DNA of 64,000 bases from Nocardia niwae NBRC 108934 = DSM 45340 (lineage in GTDB: Bacteria; Actinomycetota; Actinomycetes; Mycobacteriales; Mycobacteriaceae). The notes beneath the pieces were generated by a model. It was not told the DNA's origin. It worked only from the letters and a program-made list of their open reading frames with translations, and searched no databases. Below are positions 54,699 through 63,396 of the stretch, piece after piece; position 1 is the first letter of the stretch, and the number at the start of each line of letters is the position of its first letter. The DNA is taken from the NCBI RefSeq assembly GCF_001613465.1, contig NZ_BDCK01000028.1, positions 45,514 through 109,513 of the forward strand, written 5' to 3'. The position numbers and the translations under genes were made by a program.

Positions 54699-55310
54699 TC
54701 AGCGGACGGGCTGGTCGGCCCAGGCCTGCGGCAGCGCGGCACTCGACACGTCGGCGATCTCCTGCAAGCGCTGCGGGGGAAATCCCAAGCGGCTCAGTTG
54801 GATCAGGCCCTGGGCGACCACCACGACATTGGCGCTGACGGCCGAGAGCGTGGCTTCGTCGCAGGCTCCGGCGTCGTGCATGGCGGGGCGCAGCCGGTCG
54901 GCGACGCCCCGCTCCATGTCCGTGGTGGTCCGGGTGCCGATGGTGGTGACTTCGGGGATCCGGGTGGCGAGCTGGGCGATGCTGTTGATCATCAGGCACC
55001 CGCGCCGATCCGGCTGCGCCGCGCAGTCTTCGATGATCGCCTGGTACAGCGCGCGCACCGCGGAGCGTGCCGAACCGCCCGCCGAACCGATGGCCTCACG
55101 GACCAGCCGCGCACGGCGCTCGCAATAGCGTTCGAACGCCGCCAGGAACAGGCCGCGCTTGCTGCCGTAGGCGGCGTAGATGCTCCCGTTCCCGACGCCG
55201 GTCGCCAGCGACACGTCTTCCACCGACGTGCTGTCGAAACCCTTCGACCAGAACAGCTCGGTCGCGGCGTCGAGCAGGTTCGATTCGTCGAACTGTCGCG
55301 GCCGTCCCAT
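54699..55310 (-). CDS. TetR-family regulator
   Basis: 203 residues from the leaderless ATG at 55310 (MGRPRQFDESNLLDAATELFWSKGFDSTSVEDVSLATGVGNGSIYAAYGSKRGLFLAAF). The effector domain has CLMINSIAQLATRIPEV, of the AcrR/YxaF-like group with C-terminal TetR_C. Drives the downstream SDR gene and is divergent from the GlxA-type regulator; 77 bases separate the two starts, so one intergenic region serves both. Confidence 0.9.
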   Translation of the reverse strand: MGRPRQFDESNLLDAATELFWSKGFDSTSVEDVSLATGVGNGSIYAAYGSKRGLFLAAFERYCERRARLVREAIGSAGGSARSAVRALYQAIIEDCAAQPDRRGCLMINSIAQLATRIPEVTTIGTRTTTDMERGVADRLRPAMHDAGACDEATLSAVSANVVVVAQGLIQLSRLGFPPQRLQEIADVSSAALPQAWADQPVR

Positions 55311-55316
55311 GCGCTC

Positions 55317-55322
55317 ACCGTA
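55317..55322 (-). promoter_or_regulatory. -10 element of leaderless TetR gene
   Basis: TACGGT on the minus strand, six bases, then the ATG at 55310; no ribosome-binding site. Confidence 0.55.
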
Positions 55323-55387
55323 CCAATCGGTGTGCGAGGCCGGGCACATCACTTGTTCTGGAGCCGCACCTCCACAATACTGTTGAC

Positions 55388-56395
55388 ATGTCCTACAACT
55401 TCGCCGCCCCGCCCAGCAAACGCGTGGGCATCCTGGTCTTCGACGGCGTGAAGATGCTCGACTTCGTGGGGCCCGCGGAGGTCTTCGTCGAGGCGAATCA
55501 GTCGGTGGCGGGCTACGAGGTGGTCTTGGTCTCGGCCGACGGCAAAGACGCCCAGACCTCGATCGGCGCGCGGGTCGAGGTCAGTTGCGCGGCAGCCGAC
55601 GCGGGCCGCTTCGACACGGTGGTGATCCCGGGCAGCGAGCTGCCCCCGGGCAAATTCATGACGCCGGAGGTGCTTGCGGCCGCGCGGCGCCTGTCCTGCA
55701 ACACGCGGCGGCTGGCATCCATCTGCAGCGGCGCGTTCGTGCTGGCCGATCTGGGCCTGTTCGACGGCAGACGCGCGACCACGCACTGGAAATTCGCCGC
55801 CGACCTCGCGCGGCGCTACCCGTCGATCGAGGTGGACCCGGACGCCATCTTCGTCCGGGACGGCAACCTCTACAGCTCCGCCGGGGTTGCCGCGGGCGTG
55901 GATCTCGCACTCGCGCTGGTCGAAGAAGATCACGGCGCCGACGTCGCGCGGCACGTGGCGCAGGCGCTGGTGGTCTACATGCAGCGCGCGGGCGGTCAAT
56001 CCCAATTCTCCGCGTCGCTGAGCGGACCGCTGCCCCGCAGCCCGCTGGTCCGCGGAGTGGTGGACTTGATCTGCGCGGACCCGGCGTACCCGCACACGGT
56101 GCAGACCCTGGCCGCCCACGCGCGGGTCAGCGTCCGGCATCTGACCAGGCTGTTCCGCGCGGAACTCGAACGCTCGCCCGCGGAGTACGTCGCGTTCATC
56201 CGCTTCGGCACCGCCCGGGACATGCTGCACGCCGGGTACAGCGTGACCGAAGCCGCCATGGCCGCGGGGTACGGCACCAGCGAGGCGTTGCGCCGCGCGT
56301 TCGTGGCGCGCCTGGGCATCTCCCCGAGCAAATACCAGCAGCGCTTCCGGTCCACCGCCCCACTGGAGCAGGCGATGGAGCGGGCCGTGTCCTGA
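55388..56395 (+). CDS. GlxA-type regulator (DJ-1/PfpI + AraC)
   Basis: 335 residues (ATG at 55388). An N-terminal DJ-1/PfpI domain (KRVGILVFDGVKMLDFVGPAEVF; nucleophile-elbow Cys in ASICSGAFVLADLGLFDGRRATTHW) and a C-terminal AraC double HTH (VQTLAAHARVSVRHLTRLFRAELERSPAEYV and VTEAAMAAGYGTSEALRRAFVARLGISPSKYQQRF). GlxA-like proteins activate catabolic or stress genes. It lies just upstream of three alpha/beta hydrolase genes on the same strand, which are likely targets. Confidence 0.92.
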   Translation: MSYNFAAPPSKRVGILVFDGVKMLDFVGPAEVFVEANQSVAGYEVVLVSADGKDAQTSIGARVEVSCAAADAGRFDTVVIPGSELPPGKFMTPEVLAAARRLSCNTRRLASICSGAFVLADLGLFDGRRATTHWKFAADLARRYPSIEVDPDAIFVRDGNLYSSAGVAAGVDLALALVEEDHGADVARHVAQALVVYMQRAGGQSQFSASLSGPLPRSPLVRGVVDLICADPAYPHTVQTLAAHARVSVRHLTRLFRAELERSPAEYVAFIRFGTARDMLHAGYSVTEAAMAAGYGTSEALRRAFVARLGISPSKYQQRFRSTAPLEQAMERAVS

Positions 56396-56497
56396 TCGGA
56401 GGCATTTGTGGCCCGTGCGGAGGGGCGCGCGCAGGCGCGTCCGGACGAGACTGAGTCGGCCACAGCGCCACTCATGCGCGCTGGAGAAAGGAACGCC

Positions 56498-57220
56498 ATG
56501 GCCGCCCCGGCAAGTCCGACCATCGTCCTGGTACACGGCGCTTTCGCCGATGCCTCGAGCTGGTCCCCCGTCACCGAACGGCTGCTCGACCAGGGCCATC
56601 GCGTCCTGGCGCCCCCGGTATTCAATCGCAGTCTCTCGGCGGACGCGGCCTACATCAAGTCGTTCGTGGAGCGGATCGACGGCCCCGTGCTGCTGGCCGG
56701 GCACTCCTACGGCGGGGCCGTCATCACCGTCGCGGGCGTCGCCGACAACGTCGTCGGCCTGGTCTACGTGTCCGGCTACGCCTTGGCGGAAGGCGAGAGT
56801 CTCGGGCAGTTGCAGGGCGGGTTCCCGGACTCCGTGCTGGCGGCCCACCTCGTCTACACGCCATATCCGATCGCAGGCGCCGAGCCCGGCACGGACGTCT
56901 CGGTCGAGATCAGCGCCTTCCCCGAGGTCTTCGCCGCGGGCCTCGACCCGGCGAAGGCCGCGGTGCTCGCGGTCTCGCAACGGCCGTTGTCGGCGATCGC
57001 GTTCACCGAGCCCGCCTCGGCGGCCGCGTGGAAGTCGAAACCGGCCTGGGGCATCGTGTCCGGCGCCGACCGCACCATCAACCCCGACGTGGAACGATTC
57101 GGCTACCGGCGAGCCGGGTTCCGCACGGTCGTGGAGATCGACGGACCACACCTGGTGATGCAGACCCACCCCGATGAAGTCGCGGCCGTCATCACCGACG
57201 CGCTCGCCGCATCCGCCTGA
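56498..57220 (+). CDS. Alpha/beta hydrolase (EstC-like)
   Basis: 240 residues (ATG at 56498, ribosome-binding site AGAAAGGA). SPTIVLVHGAFADASSW gives the oxyanion region, AGHSYGG the Ser nucleophile and GPHLVMQTHP the catalytic His. A compact hydrolase of the salicylate-esterase/pyrethroid-hydrolase-like group. Close paralogue of the gene at 58264-58983: both share SPTIVLVHGAFADxSSW and GHSYGGxVITVA. First of three hydrolases behind the GlxA-type regulator. Substrate unknown. Confidence 0.88.
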   Translation: MAAPASPTIVLVHGAFADASSWSPVTERLLDQGHRVLAPPVFNRSLSADAAYIKSFVERIDGPVLLAGHSYGGAVITVAGVADNVVGLVYVSGYALAEGESLGQLQGGFPDSVLAAHLVYTPYPIAGAEPGTDVSVEISAFPEVFAAGLDPAKAAVLAVSQRPLSAIAFTEPASAAAWKSKPAWGIVSGADRTINPDVERFGYRRAGFRTVVEIDGPHLVMQTHPDEVAAVITDALAASA

Positions 57221-57260
57221 ACCACAGCAGTTCCCACACCCCTATCAGAGAGGCACGACC

Positions 57261-58226
57261 ATGTCAGGAAACCCGCTGGGCATCTCGCTCGAACCGGCCG
57301 CGCAGGAGTTCGTCGACGCGACCTCGCAGCCGCCGTTCCTCTACCAGCTCCCGCCCGAGGAAGGCCGCAAGGCGGTGGACGGCGTGCAGGACTCGCCGAT
57401 CTTCAAGCCCGAGATCGACGAGGAGTGGATCACCGTCGAGGGCGGGCCGACCGGCTCGGTGCGGGTTCGGATCGTCAAACCGCAGGACGCCACCGGGGCG
57501 CTGCCGGTGATCGTCTACACCCACGGCGCCGGGTGGGTGTTCGGCGACGCGCACACCCACGACCGCCTGGTGCGCGACCTCGCCGTCGGCACGAACGCGG
57601 CCGTCGTGTTCCCCGAGTACGACCGATCCCCGGACGTGCGCTACCCGGTGGCCAACGAGCAGTCCTACCGAGTGGCCCAATGGGTCACCGCCCACGGCGC
57701 CGAAAAGGGCCTCGACACCTCCCGCATCGCGATCGCGGGCGACTCGGTCGGCGGCAACATGGCCATCGCGCTGACCCTGATGGCCAAGGAGCGCGGCGAT
57801 GTCTCCTTCGTTCAGCAGGTGCTGTTCTACCCGGTGACCGACGCCGATTTCGACACCGGCTCCTACGAGCAGTTCGCCGAGGGCTACTTCCTCACCCGCG
57901 AGGGCATGAAGTGGTTCTGGGATCAGTACACCACCAGCGCGGACGAGCGCGCGCAGATCACGGCGTCGCCGCTGCGCGCGACCATCGAGCAGCTGGCCGG
58001 GTTGCCGCCCGCGCTGGTCATCACCGCCGAAGCCGACGTGCTGCGCGACGAGGGCGAGGCCTTCGCGGGCAAGTTGCGCGCCGCGGGCGTGCCGGTCACC
58101 CAGGTGCGCTACGGCGGGATCGTGCACGACTTCGTCATGGTCAATTCGCTGCACGACACCCATGCCGCCAAGGCGGCGGTGGCGCAGGCCGTCGCGACGC
58201 TGCGGTCCGCCCTGTACCCCGCGTGA
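57261..58226 (+). CDS. Alpha/beta hydrolase (HSL-type esterase)
   Basis: 321 residues (ATG at 57261, AGAGAGG upstream). Hormone-sensitive-lipase-like layout: oxyanion motif YTHGAGWVFGD (variant of HGGG), nucleophile GDSVGGNMA, acid in ADVLRDEGE and His in GIVHDFVM. Members hydrolyse short-chain acyl esters. Differs in family from the hydrolases on either side, so the three genes may act on related but distinct esters. 40 bases after the first hydrolase. Confidence 0.9.
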   Translation: MSGNPLGISLEPAAQEFVDATSQPPFLYQLPPEEGRKAVDGVQDSPIFKPEIDEEWITVEGGPTGSVRVRIVKPQDATGALPVIVYTHGAGWVFGDAHTHDRLVRDLAVGTNAAVVFPEYDRSPDVRYPVANEQSYRVAQWVTAHGAEKGLDTSRIAIAGDSVGGNMAIALTLMAKERGDVSFVQQVLFYPVTDADFDTGSYEQFAEGYFLTREGMKWFWDQYTTSADERAQITASPLRATIEQLAGLPPALVITAEADVLRDEGEAFAGKLRAAGVPVTQVRYGGIVHDFVMVNSLHDTHAAKAAVAQAVATLRSALYPA

Positions 58227-58263
58227 CCCGTAACCGACTATCCGATTCGGAGGAACCACACTC

Positions 58264-58983
58264 GTGAGCATCGAGCCCACCAGTCCGACCATCGTTCTTG
58301 TCCACGGCGCGTTCGCCGACTCCTCCAGCTGGAACGGTGTCATCGAACGGCTGCGCGCACAAGGGCATTCCGTGCTCGCGGCCGCCAATCCGCTGCGCGG
58401 CCTCGACAGTGACGCCGCCTATGTGGCCTCGGTCCTCGACACCGTGCAAGGTCCTTGCGTTCTGGTCGGACATTCCTACGGCGGCAGCGTCATCACGGTC
58501 GCCGCCGCGGGGAAGAGCAATGTCGCAGCGCTCGTCTACGTCGCCGCTTTCATTCCCGACGAGGGCGAGAGCGCGTTGCAATTGACCGACAAGTTCCCCG
58601 GATCGACGCTCGGGCCGACCACCCGGGCCGCGGCCTACCCGCTTCCGGGCGGCGACACCGGCACCGAGCTCTACATCCGGCAAGAGGAATTCCACGGGCA
58701 GTTCGCCGCCGACGTTCCCGCCACCACCGCCGAGACGATGGCGGCGACGCAGCGACCGGTCGCCCTCGACGCCTTGCAGCAGCCCGCGACCGCCACGGCT
58801 TGGCGGGACATCCGGTCGTTCGCGCTGATCACCAGCGAGGACAAGAACATTCCGGTGGAAGCGCAGCGGTTCATGGCGCAGCGTGCGGGCGCCGACATCG
58901 TCGAGGTCTCGGCCTCGCACGCGGTCTCGGTGTCCGTTCCCGACGTGGTCGCCGAGTTGATCGTCCGAGCCGCAGGGAAGTAG
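58264..58983 (+). CDS. Alpha/beta hydrolase, paralogue of 56498-57220
   Basis: 239 residues from the GTG at 58264 (GGAGGAA upstream). SPTIVLVHGAFADSSSW, VGHSYGGSVITVAA (Ser) and ASHAVSVSVP (probable His). A sister of the first hydrolase of this cluster, separated by the HSL-type gene, which points to tandem duplication around or with it. Last gene before a strong bidirectional hairpin. Substrate unknown. Confidence 0.88.
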   Translation: MSIEPTSPTIVLVHGAFADSSSWNGVIERLRAQGHSVLAAANPLRGLDSDAAYVASVLDTVQGPCVLVGHSYGGSVITVAAAGKSNVAALVYVAAFIPDEGESALQLTDKFPGSTLGPTTRAAAYPLPGGDTGTELYIRQEEFHGQFAADVPATTAETMAATQRPVALDALQQPATATAWRDIRSFALITSEDKNIPVEAQRFMAQRAGADIVEVSASHAVSVSVPDVVAELIVRAAGK

Positions 58984-58989
58984 GCCCGA

Positions 58990-59025
58990 GCGGGCCGCGC
59001 GGCGAGATCGTGCCGCGCGGCCCGC
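58990..59025. terminator. Bidirectional hairpin between convergent genes
   Basis: GCGGGCCGCGCGGC and its exact complement with an 8-base loop, directly after the hydrolase stop and five bases before the stop of the convergent glycosidase gene. Confidence 0.8.
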
Positions 59026-59029
59026 TGCC

Positions 59030-60466
59030 TCAGAAATCGACGACAGCGGTGGCGAAGCCGTCGAGCGGTACGACGGGCTCGCCGAGCGGCGCGGCTCGCA
59101 AACCCTCGGATCCCACCTGCTCGACTGTGATCGGTACGGACGCGGAGAGGGCGACCGTCAGGGGTGCATCGAACTTGTTGATCAACAGGAGCTTTCGTCG
59201 GCCGGAAGCGGTGACGAAAGCTCGTGCGTGGACGCGTGGATCGGGGTAGGCGGTGCTGGTCACGGCCAGCTGGTCGCCGGGGCCGAAGTGCCGCAGCAGT
59301 AAGGCCAGGGCTTCGTAGCGCAGGTTGGGGGCGCCGGTTTCCCAGTCGATCAGCGAAGTGCCGGGGATCATGCCGGGATAGTCCATGAATTCGGCGATGC
59401 CGACCAGGTCGACCCCGAGCGCGACCAGCTCGACCCAGAGGTAGGACTGGATCGCGGCGCTGAGTGCCCAGTATTCATCGGGAATCTCCGGGCTCGGATT
59501 CATCACGTCGGCCGGGAAGGTGCCGATCTCGTTGATGAACGTCGCGACGTCCGGCGCGAGCCTGCGCCGGATGCCTTCGATGAACCGTGCCTGTTCCAGG
59601 AAACCATCCGCTCGCGCGAAGAAGATGTCGCGCCAGTGCGCGGCCGGCGCGTTGCCCTCGGGGCCGAACGGATTGACGATGTCCGGCTGGGCGTAGAAAT
59701 GGTAGGAGAAGGCGTCGATCGGGACTCCGGGACGATGATTGGTCCGGTCCAGGAAATTCCAGTAGTACTCGGGATTACGGTGGATGTGGCTCAGCGACAA
59801 TCCGACGAATTTCATGTCGGGATCCAGCGGGCGAAGACGTTCCACGATCGCGTCATAGAGCCTCGTGTAGGCCTCCGGTCCGATCCGGTGCCCGAGGTCC
59901 GGCTCGCACAGGACTTCCCAATAGGCGAAGTGGTAATGGTGCCCCGACTCGTGGCGACGCCCCAGTTCGTCGGTGAACCCGCCCGCGATATACCAGCTGG
60001 CGACACGATAGAAGTAGTCCGCCACCTCGGTGAAGGAGGGATCACGGAATTCGGTGCCCAGCTCGTAGTCCCAATGGATCTCGTCGGGGTTCTCCGCTAC
60101 GGCCACCGGCTCGTCGGTACTGAACATCCAGGCCGGAATGGTCGCGAAATTCGCGACGACCGGCCTGCCTTCCGCGGCGTCCATGAAGTCCTCGACCAGG
60201 GGATCGAGCAGCTGGAAGCTCCAGGATGTCTCGGTCGCGGTGGGCGGAGCCAGCTCGGCGACGGAGATGCGCGGATGGGAATACCACGGCAGGAACCGGA
60301 CGAGGTCGGCGTCGAGCGCGCGCAGCGCGGCAAAGGCTTTGTCGTGGATCGGCGAACTCCGGCGCAGCGGCGGCGCGGTCCACAGGTGCGTCGTCAGCGT
60401 GGTGCGCGAGGTGCCGGTGGTGGCGGTCCAGTCGACGTGGACCGGATTCGCGGGTGCGCTTGTCAT
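59030..60466 (-). CDS. GH39-like glycoside hydrolase family protein
   Basis: 478 residues. TIM-barrel features of the GH39/GH-A clan: AYWEVLCEPDLGH (putative acid/base Glu188, with CEP instead of the usual NEP) and ATFINEIGTFP (putative nucleophile Glu313), plus DAFSYHFYAQPDI. A small beta domain closes the protein (about 400-478). No signal peptide, so it would act in the cytoplasm. The Asn-to-Cys change next to the acid/base residue is unusual. Cotranscribed with the TetR gene before it (four-base overlap). Substrate unknown, probably a xyloside or uronide-like glycoside. Confidence 0.75.
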   Translation of the reverse strand: MTSAPANPVHVDWTATTGTSRTTLTTHLWTAPPLRRSSPIHDKAFAALRALDADLVRFLPWYSHPRISVAELAPPTATETSWSFQLLDPLVEDFMDAAEGRPVVANFATIPAWMFSTDEPVAVAENPDEIHWDYELGTEFRDPSFTEVADYFYRVASWYIAGGFTDELGRRHESGHHYHFAYWEVLCEPDLGHRIGPEAYTRLYDAIVERLRPLDPDMKFVGLSLSHIHRNPEYYWNFLDRTNHRPGVPIDAFSYHFYAQPDIVNPFGPEGNAPAAHWRDIFFARADGFLEQARFIEGIRRRLAPDVATFINEIGTFPADVMNPSPEIPDEYWALSAAIQSYLWVELVALGVDLVGIAEFMDYPGMIPGTSLIDWETGAPNLRYEALALLLRHFGPGDQLAVTSTAYPDPRVHARAFVTASGRRKLLLINKFDAPLTVALSASVPITVEQVGSEGLRAAPLGEPVVPLDGFATAVVDF

Positions 60467-61086
60467 TTCGTCTGACTCTTCTCATGGGGAGGCGGGAATC
60501 CGAGGGCGGGTAAGAGAGCTTGATCGACGATGGCCGCCCGGACGCGCTCGTCGGGCCACCGTCCGGTGTCGATCTGGTGTTTGATCACCAGCGCCTCACC
60601 GATGTCGCTCACGATCGGCGTGATCAGCGCGGAGTCGATCTGGCCCAGTGACGCGTAGTGATCGAGCACCGTTCGGGTGAACCGGCCGCCACGCAGATCG
60701 AAGACATTGCGATACAGCGCCTCGACCAGATCCGGCCGCCGCTGCCGTTCCGCGAGGATGGCGGCAGTGGCCGCTCCGGTCGGACCGGACAGCCACTGCG
60801 TCAACTGCTCCAGTGCCCGCAACAGGTCACCACGCAGGTTGCCGCCCGCAGGCGACGGCACTTCGACCGGATACGCCTGCGCCAGCGCCTCGATCAGCAA
60901 TTCCTCGACCGTCGGCCAATGCCGGTAGAGCGAGGTCTTGGCGACTCCCGCGCGACGCGCGACTCCCTCCATCGCCAACCGCGCCACACCCGTCTCGGCG
61001 GCCTCGGCGATGACGGCGGCACGACAGTCGGCGTGTAACTCGAGCTGGGTGCGGCGGCCCTTTTCTCCAGGCTTTCTCGCGTTCAC
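60463..61086 (-). CDS. TetR-family regulator of the glycosidase operon
   Basis: 207 residues from the leaderless GTG at 61086. HTH: AVIAEAAETGVARLAMEGVARRAGVAKTSLYRHWPTVEELLIEAL; C-terminal TetR_C_16-type helices (QLTQWLSGPTGAATAAILAERQRRPDL). It overlaps the glycosidase start by four bases, so both are one operon. Its promoter carries two copies of an inverted repeat, one between -35 and -10, so autorepression is strongly suggested. Confidence 0.92.
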   Translation of the reverse strand: MNARKPGEKGRRTQLELHADCRAAVIAEAAETGVARLAMEGVARRAGVAKTSLYRHWPTVEELLIEALAQAYPVEVPSPAGGNLRGDLLRALEQLTQWLSGPTGAATAAILAERQRRPDLVEALYRNVFDLRGGRFTRTVLDHYASLGQIDSALITPIVSDIGEALVIKHQIDTGRWPDERVRAAIVDQALLPALGFPPPHEKSQTK

Positions 61087-61092
61087 GGCTCA

Positions 61093-61144
61093 TTTATAGC
61101 TACAAACTAGTAGCTAGTCAACCGTAGCTACAAACAAGTAGCTT
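61093..61144 (-). promoter_or_regulatory. Promoter with two TetR operators
   Basis: On the minus strand: -35 TTGACT (61121-61116), a 17-base spacer, -10 TATAAA (61098-61093), six bases, GTG at 61086. Operator 1, TAGCTAC-AAACTA-GTAGCTA (61097-61116), fills the spacer. Operator 2, TAGCTAC-AAACAA-GTAGCT (61125-61143), lies just upstream of the -35. Centres are 28 bases apart. This is a textbook repressor-controlled promoter. Confidence 0.85.
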
Positions 61145-61187
61145 TAAGCCGTGCTCGTGCCGCCCTATCCGCGGAGTCCCGCGGCCG

Positions 61188-62894
61188 TCAGTCGCAGACA
61201 GCTCCGATCGACGCCGATCCCACCAGCTTCGTGTACTTGGCCAGGACGCCGCGGGTGTAGCGGGGCGGCAAGGGTTCCCAGCCTTCCCGGCGGCCGGCCA
61301 ATTCGTCGGCGTCGACCAGCAGGTCGAGGGTGCCGGAGGCGACGTCGAGGCGGATGGGATCGCCGTCGCGCACGAAGGCGATCGGTCCGGCGTCCACGGC
61401 CTCCGGTGCGACGTGCCCGACACACAGGCCGGTGGTGCCGCCGGAGAACCGTCCGTCGGTGAGCAGCAGGACGTCCTTGCCCAGGCCCGCGCCCTTGATG
61501 GCCGCCGTGATGGCGAGCATCTCGCGCATCCCGGGCCCGCCTTTCGGCCCCTCGTACCGGATGACGACCACATCGCCCGCCGCGATCGTGCCGTCTTCGA
61601 GGGCATCCATCGCCGCGCGTTCGCGGTCGAAAACCCGTGCGGTGCCGGTGAATACGTCGGAATCGAAGCCCGCCGACTTGACGACCGCGCCGTCCGGGGC
61701 GAGCGAACCGGACAGGATGGTGATGCCACCGGTCGGATGGATCGGGGCGGCCATCGCGCGGATCACCTTGCCGTCGGGGTCCGGCGGGGTGATGTCGGCC
61801 AGGTTCTCCGCCACCGTCCGTCCCGTGACGGTGAGACAGTCGCCGTGCAGCAACCCGGCGTCGAGCAAGGCCTTCATCATCACCGGCACGCCGCCGATCC
61901 GGTCCACGTCGGTCATCACGTGGTTGCCGAAGGGTTTGACGTCGGCGAGGTGCGGAACGCGGCGGCCGATGCGCGCGAAGTCGTCCAGCGAGAGGTCGAC
62001 GTTCGCCTCGTGCGCGATGGCCAGCAGATGCAGCACGGCGTTGGTGGAACCACCGAACGCCATGACCACCGCGATCGCGTTCTCGAAAGCCGGTTTGGTG
62101 AGGATGTCGGCGGGCGTGATCCCCTGCCGGATCAATTCGATTACGGCCTCGCCGCTGCGGCGCGCGTAACCGTCACGCCGACGGTCGGTCGCGGGCGGGG
62201 CCGCACTGCCGGGCAGCGACATGCCCAGCGCCTCGGCCGCGCTGGCCATGGTGTTGGCGGTGTACATGCCGCCGCAAGCCCCTTCGCCGGGGCAGATCGC
62301 CCGCTCGATAGCGGCGACGTCCTCCCGGCTCATCAGCCCCCGGGCGCAGGCGCCGACCGCTTCGAAGGCGTCGATGATCGTCACCTCACGCTCGCTGCCG
62401 TCGGACAACTTGGCCACCCCGGGCAGGATCGACCCCGCGTACAAGAACACGCTCGCCAGGTTCAGCCGGGCCGCGGCCATCAGCATCCCCGGCAACGACT
62501 TGTCACACCCGGCCAGCAGCACCGAACCGTCGAGCCGCTCGGCTTGCATCACGGTCTCGACACTGTCGGCGATCACCTCCCGCGAGACCAAGGAGAAGTG
62601 CATCCCCTCGTGGCCCATGGAGATGCCGTCGGACACCGAGATGGTGCCGAACTGCATGGGAAAACCGCCACCGGAGAAGACACCGTCCTTGCAGCCCCTG
62701 GCGAGCCGGTCCAGGGACAGATTGCAGGGGGTGATCTCGTTCCACGAGGAGGCGACGCCGATCTGCGGCTTCTCCCAGTCCGCGTCGCCCATGCCGACCG
62801 CGCGCAGCATCCCGCGCGCGGCGGTCTTCTCCAGGCCGTCGGTGACGTCGCGACTGCGCGGCTTGAGATCGGGGACTTTCGAATTCTCGGGCAT
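61188..62894 (-). CDS. ilvD: Dihydroxy-acid dehydratase
   Basis: 568 residues. Converts 2,3-dihydroxy acids to 2-keto acids in valine, isoleucine, leucine and pantothenate synthesis. Iron-sulfur ligand regions are in place: VASSWNEITPCNLSLD, LAGCDKSLPGMLMA, PGEGACGGMYTANTMA; also GRFSGGTTGLCVGHVAPEA near the C-terminus. Full length, no anomalies. The [2Fe-2S] form (as in M. tuberculosis) is likely from length. Its neighbours are unrelated, so it is a monocistronic biosynthetic gene here. Confidence 0.95.
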   Translation of the reverse strand: MPENSKVPDLKPRSRDVTDGLEKTAARGMLRAVGMGDADWEKPQIGVASSWNEITPCNLSLDRLARGCKDGVFSGGGFPMQFGTISVSDGISMGHEGMHFSLVSREVIADSVETVMQAERLDGSVLLAGCDKSLPGMLMAAARLNLASVFLYAGSILPGVAKLSDGSEREVTIIDAFEAVGACARGLMSREDVAAIERAICPGEGACGGMYTANTMASAAEALGMSLPGSAAPPATDRRRDGYARRSGEAVIELIRQGITPADILTKPAFENAIAVVMAFGGSTNAVLHLLAIAHEANVDLSLDDFARIGRRVPHLADVKPFGNHVMTDVDRIGGVPVMMKALLDAGLLHGDCLTVTGRTVAENLADITPPDPDGKVIRAMAAPIHPTGGITILSGSLAPDGAVVKSAGFDSDVFTGTARVFDRERAAMDALEDGTIAAGDVVVIRYEGPKGGPGMREMLAITAAIKGAGLGKDVLLLTDGRFSGGTTGLCVGHVAPEAVDAGPIAFVRDGDPIRLDVASGTLDLLVDADELAGRREGWEPLPPRYTRGVLAKYTKLVGSASIGAVCD

Positions 62895-63012
62895 GGTTTC
62901 CCATCATGCTCGGTTCGCTCCGATCACCGCGGCGACCACGCCGAATCCGCGCCGATCGCCGCCGCTCGTACGCCCAGAGCGTAATGCGGGGCAGATCGGC
63001 GCTCCAGGACCG

Positions 63013-63018
63013 TACGCT
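63013..63018 (+). promoter_or_regulatory. -10 element of leaderless ClgR-like gene
   Basis: TACGCT, six bases, then the ATG at 63025; no ribosome-binding site. Confidence 0.55.
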
Positions 63019-63024
63019 CTGCTC

Positions 63025-63396
63025 ATGAGCGAGCACCCGAGACTGCACTCGATTCCCGGTGGACGCGACGACCGGCAGGCACCGCAGACGTCGCCGGAAC
63101 CCCTGTGGCGCGAGGTGCTCGGTGAACAGTTGCGCACGCTGCGGCAGGACCGCAGCGAGACACTGGTCGAAACCGCTCGCAGGGCGGGCATTTCCCCGCA
63201 GTATCTGTCGGAGGTGGAGCGGGGGCGCAAGGAGCCGTCGAGCGAGATGATCGCCGCCCTGGCCGGCTCCCTCGGCACCACGCTGGGTGAGCTCACCGGC
63301 CAGGTGGCCGACCAGCTGCAGGCCCGGCGCCGCATCGCCCTCTTGCGGGCGCCGCGTTCCGGCACCGGGCCCACGCTCCTGGCATCCGTGGCCTAG
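63025..63396 (+). CDS. ClgR-like XRE regulator
   Basis: 123 residues (ATG at 63025). An XRE HTH (LGEQLRTLRQDRSETLVETARRAGISPQYLSEVERGRKEPSSEMIAALAGSLG), where the SPQYLSEVERGRKEPSSE segment strongly recalls ClgR, the actinobacterial activator of clpP/clpC genes. It is convergent with the ClpP-like gene and their stop codons overlap in the palindrome CTAG (63393-63396). The C-terminus lacks the extended tail I would expect of genuine ClgR, so the identity is an inference. Confidence 0.75.
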   Translation: MSEHPRLHSIPGGRDDRQAPQTSPEPLWREVLGEQLRTLRQDRSETLVETARRAGISPQYLSEVERGRKEPSSEMIAALAGSLGTTLGELTGQVADQLQARRRIALLRAPRSGTGPTLLASVA

